Shown piece by piece: positions 62,992-64,000 of a stretch of DNA of 64,000 nucleotides. The stretch's first letter is position 1. Every line of letters begins with the position of its first letter. The notes under the pieces are model-generated. The model had not been told where the DNA came from, ran no database searches, and worked only from the letters and a program-made list of their open reading frames with translations. Source of the stretch: JAHEEL01 sp963836085 (GTDB lineage: Bacteria; Actinomycetota; Acidimicrobiia; Spongiisociales; UBA5794); the NCBI GenBank assembly GCA_963836085.1, contig CAWIHT010000012.1, forward strand, positions 124,001 to 188,000, read 5' to 3'. The position numbers and the translations under genes are program-made.

Positions 62992-63736
62992 CGGTGATCT
63001 CCTCGGGATCGGATTCAATGGAGACGTCAGCGCCATCAGATGGTTCGTCCGGTTCGGCTGGCGCAGTCACAACGCCGACCGGTTCAGGAGTTGTCTCGTC
63101 GTCGCCGGCGACCTCGGGGCCTGAAGCCTCGAGTGCAGCGGGTGGCGGAGGCGGTTCGAGCACAGGAGCCGCCGGATCCGGGAAGTTGTGAGCGTGCTCC
63201 ATGGCGATCTCTGCGTGGATGACCACCTCGCCGATCGGGGTCTCCCACCCATCGGCGTCCACGACCAGGCGGTTCCCCTCCCACACTGCGCCCCACGGTT
63301 CGGCGGGCAGGCCGGCGGGGTCGCGCACGTCGATTACGAACACGTCGCGGTCGTAGCCGCCGTCAGCATCTGCGATTGAGGCCGATGAGACCGCTTCGAT
63401 CGCACTCCATGGAAGGAACGGCGGTTCCTCTCCCGGAGGTCCGACGGTGAGGACGACACCATCCTCGCGGAGTACGAGAAGCGGTGATCTCCGGATGAGC
63501 GACGTGACCGCATATCCAAACAGCCCCCCGCCGCCGACCATGAGGAATGCTCCCCAGGCGTAGTCGGCTCGGCGCTGGTTTCTTCCCTTCGAGGTGATCT
63601 CGTCGTTGTACGTGTCGGGAGGTGTAGAGAGCCAGTGGCCCCACATGATGTCGACGGCGCCGAGCATGAGAAGCAGGGCGACGAGACCGATGAGGAAGAG
63701 GCGGACCGGAGATCGGTCGACACGCAGCAAGGTCAT
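62984..63736 (-). CDS. Hypothetical membrane protein with acidic C-terminal tail
   Basis: This 250-residue protein has two helices (LFLIGLVALLLMLGAVDIMW and YAWGAFLMVGGGGLFGYAV), then a beta-rich cytoplasmic-type domain (LLVLREDGVVLTVG; PPFLPWSAIEAVS) similar to PH-like membrane proteins, and a disordered Pro/Glu/Asp tail. No catalytic motif. It overlaps pyrE upstream (ATGA) and nfo downstream, so the three are translated together. Confidence 0.7.
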   Translation of the reverse strand: MTLLRVDRSPVRLFLIGLVALLLMLGAVDIMWGHWLSTPPDTYNDEITSKGRNQRRADYAWGAFLMVGGGGLFGYAVTSLIRRSPLLVLREDGVVLTVGPPGEEPPFLPWSAIEAVSSASIADADGGYDRDVFVIDVRDPAGLPAEPWGAVWEGNRLVVDADGWETPIGEVVIHAEIAMEHAHNFPDPAAPVLEPPPPPAALEASGPEVAGDDETTPEPVGVVTAPAEPDEPSDGADVSIESDPEEITDD

Positions 63737-64000
63737 TCGGCCACTCCAAGGTCGGCTGGTGTGACCAGGGCGACATAGGGGATGCCAACCGCATCGACCT
63801 TGGCAGCCGCCACGCCAGCGCTCCGATCGACGAGTGTGATCACCTGGGCAATCCTGATACCCGCCTCCGTCAATGCTTCGATGGCTTCGAACATGGCCGA
63901 TCCTGTCGTCGTGGTGTCTTCGAGGACCGCGACAATGTCGTTCTCCCCGACCGGTCCCACGATACGGCCGCCCACGCCGTGACTCTTCGCTTCCTTGCGG
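63733..64000 (-). CDS. pyrE: Orotate phosphoribosyltransferase, C-terminal part (5' end outside window)
   Basis: The frame enters from the right edge as RKEAKSHGVGGRIVGPV. It continues with the PRPP-binding loop VAVLEDTTTTGSAMFEAIEAL and ends ITLVDRSAGVAAA ... YVALVTPADL. The K-E-A-K-x-H-G and D-T-T-T-T-G-S patterns are those of PyrE, which makes OMP from orotate and PRPP. Only the last ~88 residues are present. Confidence 0.88.
   Translation of the reverse strand, partial: RKEAKSHGVGGRIVGPVGENDIVAVLEDTTTTGSAMFEAIEALTEAGIRIAQVITLVDRSAGVAAAKVDAVGIPYVALVTPADLGVAE

Overview
The window looks like a high-GC chromosome segment from an Actinomycetota bacterium, most likely class Acidimicrobiia. The class is an inference; no rRNA is present. 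Pointers are: a 30-residue bS22-type ribosomal protein, a PadR regulator next to an actinobacterial inositol-3-phosphate synthase, a deazaflavin (F420)-type nitroreductase, a DUF664/DinB-fold protein, many GTG starts and leaderless-looking genes, a Thr-rich lipoprotein linker, and Cys-containing SLH-like repeats on a CAP protein. No prophage, IS element, CRISPR array or rRNA was seen; there is one tRNA (Gly-CCC). Coding density is high and no gene-free stretch exceeds about 240 bases.

Layout. 1-1.4 kb: the 3' end of dnaX, carrying a genomic repeat inside its reading frame, then a HAD nucleotidase. 1.5-5.9 kb: a phnD-phnC-phnE phosphonate/phosphate-type uptake operon, with phnD frameshifted and phnE greatly enlarged. 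5.9-8.7 kb: a dNTP triphosphohydrolase, a small membrane protein and a secreted M23 peptidase. 8.9-11.4 kb: a three-gene ABC-2 exporter. 11.4-13.8 kb: copper chaperone and CopA ATPase. 13.9-20.1 kb: an MBL/rhodanese protein convergent with a six-gene group 3b-type [NiFe] hydrogenase operon that includes a stand-alone cyclic-nucleotide-binding protein and the maturation protease. 20.3-25.9 kb: PAC2 protein, bS22, homoserine kinase, CDF transporter, DNA polymerase IV, VOC protein, membrane protein. 26.0-27.4 kb: an AbiEi/DUF559 gene bracketed by two 48-bp palindromes, then tRNA-Gly. 27.5-33.1 kb: HAD hydrolase, dCTP deaminase, VOC protein, MetH, DUF1905 protein. 33.1-38.2 kb: two ABC ATPases and a 1169-residue FtsX-type permease. 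38.3-43.1 kb: orphan OppD-like ATPase, DMT transporter, DUF664 protein, beta carbonic anhydrase, GNAT, a decayed GNAT pseudogene, deazaflavin reductase. 43.1-46.6 kb: the classical rpsF-ssb-rpsR-rplI-dnaB block, extended by an SH3-repeat gene coupled to dnaB. 46.8-50.2 kb: DUF192 lipoprotein and a large LPXTG surface protein. 50.4-54.7 kb: panB, PPOX-fold protein, UvrD-type helicase. 54.8-56.5 kb: padR-ino1 with a strong twin operator. 56.7-59.3 kb: two surface/secreted proteins. 59.6-62.0 kb: ABC-F ATPase and a Xre/RES toxin-antitoxin pair. 62.2-64 kb: endonuclease IV, a membrane protein and the 3' part of pyrE.

How parts work together. Most of the window is housekeeping (replication, translation, nucleotide pools, methionine, threonine, pantothenate, inositol) mixed with transport and envelope functions. 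The hydrogenase operon would couple H2 to NAD(P)(H). padR-ino1 would control inositol supply for phosphatidylinositol and mycothiol-type thiols.

The least ordinary material is the repeat biology: a heptamer/hairpin repeat family that has entered the dnaX reading frame, and a 48-bp palindrome family (three copies), two of which bracket a predicted nuclease gene. Other unusual items are a PhnE permease with a lamin-tail-like external region, an ABC ATPase ending in an AbrB-like domain, and a 12-mer shared upstream of ssb and dnaB and, with one base missing, upstream of dinB.
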